Assembly (NCBI GenBank): GCA_017618935.1
Contig: JAFZTG010000245.1
Coordinates: 1-15,716, forward strand
Direction: 5' to 3'
Length of the DNA: 15,716 nt
Source of the DNA: Bacteroidales bacterium
GTDB taxonomy: Bacteria > Bacteroidota > Bacteroidia > Bacteroidales > UBA1715
In this document: positions 14,653-15,716 of the stretch, one piece after another
Layout: each line of letters opens with the position of its first letter
Numbering within the stretch: position 1 is the stretch's first letter
Translations under genes and position numbers: made by a program
The notes under the pieces: model-generated
Seen by the model: only the letters and a program-made list of their open reading frames with translations
What the model was told of the DNA's origin: nothing
Database searches by the model: none

Positions 14653-15125
14653 TTCAGTAGGAAATTCATTTGTTCCAAAATACGAGACTGCTTCATTGTC
14701 TGATGCTCCTTGTCGGCATAGTTTGCAAACGGAAGGATGGAAATTCCGCCACGAGGCATGAATATTCCCACAACCTCAAGATATTTCGGTTTGAGAAGTT
14801 TTACCAAGTCGTTCATGATAATGTTTACGCAATCTTCGTGAAAACTGCCGTGGTTACGGAAACTGCCGAGATAGAGTTTCATACTCTTGCTTTCGAGCAT
14901 TTTTTTAGCAGGGATGTAATTGACCACAATCTTCCCAAAATCTGGTTGTCCCGTAATGGGGCACAACGACGTGAATTCAGGGCAATTGAACGATACAAGA
15001 TGGTCGTTTTCTGGATGGTTGTTGGGAAAAGCCTCTAACAATTTAGGGGAATAATCGTTTGCATACTTGGTACTACCGCTTCCGAGAAGCGTAAGACCAA
15101 TCTGTTCTTTTTTAGTCTTTGTCAT
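14649..15125 (-). CDS. queF: NADPH-dependent preQ0 reductase, single-domain
   Basis: Reduces the nitrile of preQ0 to the aminomethyl group of preQ1, the only known four-electron nitrile reduction in biology. At 158 residues it is the unimodular T-fold form. [14 protein letters not shown] holds the nucleophile Cys55, which forms a thioimide, and Asp62. ESKSMKLY (79-86) is the QueF signature for NADPH and quaternary contacts, followed by [12 protein letters not shown]. Residue 79 starts the motif, as expected for the short type. It is the first gene of the que operon; a TAnnTTTG-type promoter lies 44 bases upstream of the ATG. Making preQ1 rather than ending at preQ0 indicates queuosine as the product. 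Confidence 0.96.
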   Translation of the reverse strand: MTKTKKEQIGLTLLGSGSTKYANDYSPKLLEAFPNNHPENDHLVSFNCPEFTSLCPITGQPDFGKIVVNYIPAKKMLESKSMKLYLGSFRNHGSFHEDCVNIIMNDLVKLLKPKYLEVVGIFMPRGGISILPFANYADKEHQTMKQSRILEQMNFLLK

Positions 15126-15134
15126 ATTGTTTTT

Positions 15135-15152
15135 AGTTTAAGAGGAAAAACT
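15135..15152 (-). other. Small hairpin in the queF leader
   Basis: On the - strand AGTTT (15152-15148) pairs with AAACT (15139-15135) around the loop TTCCTCTT, ending 9 bases before the queF ATG. An upstream AGGAG (15162-15158) can alternatively pair with CTCTT in the loop. From the predicted start site to the ATG is only about 40 bases. I could not fit a preQ1 aptamer to it. Confidence 0.3.
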
Positions 15153-15168
15153 GAAAGCTCCTTTTTTG

Positions 15169-15202
15169 CAAATGTAGTAATTTTTGGAAAATGCAACACA
15201 AA
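15169..15202 (-). promoter_or_regulatory. Candidate promoter of the que operon
   Basis: On the - strand TACATTTG (15176-15169) matches TAnnTTTG, 43 bases before the queF ATG. TTTG (15202-15199) lies 22 bases upstream, slightly longer than the usual 19-21 spacing. The predicted leader is about 40 bases. Confidence 0.5.
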
Positions 15203-15253
15203 ATACAAAGAACTATCAAATTCCCATAAATTAGGGCAATGGAATATCGGAGG

Positions 15254-15270
15254 TAAAATCTTAGATTTTA
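15254..15270. repeat. Perfect 7-bp inverted repeat
   Basis: TAAAATC and GATTTTA flank TTA. The stem is all A/T except one G-C pair per arm and no T run or gene end is near, so a terminator is unlikely. It may be an operator or chance. Confidence 0.35.
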
Positions 15271-15340
15271 TCTCATTGAAAAGGTTTTTATTTTCTTTTT
15301 CCCTTCCTCTGCCCTGTTTTGGCATACCCTGGTTTTTCTT

Positions 15341-15356
15341 TTGTGAAAAATCACAA
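15341..15356. promoter_or_regulatory. Palindrome of Crp/Fnr style, possible operator
   Basis: TTGTGA and TCACAA are separated by AAAA. The half-sites equal those of CRP (TGTGA and TCACA), but the spacer is four bases as in FNR sites rather than six. The site lies 44 bases before the candidate -7 box of the rightward repeat-protein gene. Crp/Fnr-family regulators are widespread in Bacteroidetes; which one, if any, binds is unknown. Confidence 0.4.
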
Positions 15357-15399
15357 GTAAAAAATGCGATGAGATACTTAAATTGTACTCGGTTTTTTA

Positions 15400-15407
15400 T
15401 AACTTTG
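15400..15407 (+). promoter_or_regulatory. Candidate promoter -7 box for the Asp-box repeat gene
   Basis: TAACTTTG matches TAnnTTTG, 91 bases before the ATG at 15499. No clear -33 TTTG. The implied leader of about 85 bases contains the 14-bp repeats. Confidence 0.45.
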
Positions 15408-15427
15408 TAAGGATAGAAAATTTAATA

Positions 15428-15467
15428 GAATTAAAAATTAAGAATTAAAAGTTAAGAATTTAAAAGG
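15428..15467. repeat. AT-rich 14-bp tandem repeat, about three copies
   Basis: GAATTAAAAATTAA (15428-15441), GAATTAAAAGTTAA (15442-15455) and the degenerate GAATTTAAAAGG (from 15456). Such GAATTAA-type arrays are common between genes in Bacteroidetes. It lies in the predicted 5' leader of the following gene. The period equals that of the array at 426-460, although the units differ. Confidence 0.65.
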
Positions 15468-15498
15468 GTTCTTTGTGTAAAATTTAAAACATACTATT

Positions 15499-15716
15499 AT
15501 GCCACAAATGATTAATTACGGAAGCGAAGTGCTTCGCATTAGTTCCAAAGGTGTTGAATATTCCACAAACAACGGACGCACGTGGATGACACGCTATTCC
15601 AGCTCTTCGTGCGGAACATTCATTGACCTTCTTCCCTACGGCAAAGAATTGCTGGCAGTAACGTCGAAAGGCATTTATTATTCCACAAACGAGGGACGTA
15701 CTTGGATGTCGCGTTA
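15499..15716 (+). CDS. Asp-box (BNR)-like repeat protein, 3' end outside window
   Basis: 72 complete codons run to the window edge. After MPQMINYGSEVLRIS come two blocks exactly 40 residues apart: SKGVEYSTNNGRTWMTRY (16-33) and SKGIYYSTNEGRTWMSR (56-72). Each holds STNxGRTW, close to the Asp-box S-x-D-x-G-x-T-W of bacterial neuraminidase repeats, with Asn in place of Asp. The spacer (CGTFIDLLPYGKELLAVT) predicts short beta strands, so one 40-residue unit could be a blade or a turn of a propeller-like array. There is no signal peptide, so the protein starts as cytoplasmic unless secreted in another way. ATG at 15508 is a possible alternative start. Asp boxes mark a fold, not an activity, so sialidase function is not claimed. 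The DNA of the two blocks is about 79 percent identical over 38 bases. Confidence 0.75.
   Translation, partial: MPQMINYGSEVLRISSKGVEYSTNNGRTWMTRYSSSSCGTFIDLLPYGKELLAVTSKGIYYSTNEGRTWMSR

Larger units (their letters stand above)
15126..15498. other. Divergent intergenic region, 373 bases
   Basis: This is the longest gene-free stretch. It holds the queF leader and promoter (15126-15202), two inverted repeats (15254-15270 and 15341-15356), a pyrimidine-rich tract (about 15285-15340), a candidate promoter for the rightward gene (15400-15407) and AT-rich 14-bp repeats (15428-15467). The one open frame through it on the - strand (15122-15325) has no start signal, low-complexity content and overlaps the queF start region, so I regard it as non-coding. 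No RNA gene is recognised. Confidence 0.6.

Noticed and set aside
15126..15168. preQ1-I riboswitch before queF
   Set aside because: A pseudoknot can be drawn (AGGAG with CTCTT, AGTTT with AAACT), but the third connecting loop would have zero to three bases and the conserved aptamer loop is absent. Only a simple hairpin is kept.
15122..15325. 67-codon open frame on the - strand upstream of queF
   Set aside because: It overlaps the queF start and promoter in another frame, is lysine/phenylalanine-rich from AT-rich DNA and has no family resemblance.
4910..15498. CRISPR array, prophage, transposase or defence genes
   Set aside because: No regularly spaced repeats of 25-40 bases, no integrase or transposase frames and no terminal repeats with target duplications were seen anywhere in the window.

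Overview
The window looks like chromosomal DNA of a Bacteroidota species, most likely order Bacteroidales. The evidence is moderate to low G+C, genes without Shine-Dalgarno sequences, many upstream boxes matching the Bacteroidetes -7 consensus TAnnTTTG, lipoproteins with short signal peptides, a FISUMP-domain lipoprotein, a DUF4846-type protein and AT-rich 14-bp intergenic repeats. Most of the content is core metabolism. I find no CRISPR array, prophage, insertion sequence or recognisable defence island.

Layout. (1) 1-423: the 3' end of trpA on the + strand. (2) 514-4909, - strand: a probable operon read hisH, hslR-like S4 protein, polyprenyl diphosphate synthase, class I fumarase, FISUMP lipoprotein, closed by a strong terminator at 514-546. 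(3) 4910-5183: a divergent control region with inverted repeats. (4) 5184-6609, + strand: a TrpB2-type tryptophan synthase beta gene with its own terminator. (5) 6624-6736, - strand: a tRNA with CAT anticodon, probably the lysidine-type tRNA-Ile2, with terminator and a well-formed promoter. (6) 6813-8934, + strand: HAD hydrolase, proC and a small lipoprotein overlapping proC, then a terminator. (7) 8948-9805, + strand: an exported DUF4846-like protein, convergent with coaD on the - strand (9864-10304). (8) 10392-11431, + strand: thrH and a YhbP-family flavin-fold gene joined by a TAATG overlap. (9) 11519-13116, + strand: glycyl-tRNA synthetase and its terminator. (10) 13125-15125, - strand: a compact queF-queC-queD-queE operon. 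(11) 15126-15498: the longest gene-free stretch. (12) 15499 to the edge, + strand: a protein built of 40-residue Asp-box-like repeats, truncated by the window.

Functional links. The queDECF enzymes take dihydroneopterin triphosphate (made by FolE, not seen here) to preQ1, the base inserted into tRNA on the way to queuosine. TrpA, TrpB2, HisH, ProC and ThrH belong to amino-acid biosynthesis but lie in separate transcription units. The least explained items are the Asp-box repeat protein and the control DNA before it, the thrH-yhbP pair, an isolated hisH, and the two exported proteins at 8314-9805. No item can be called a new system from sequence alone.
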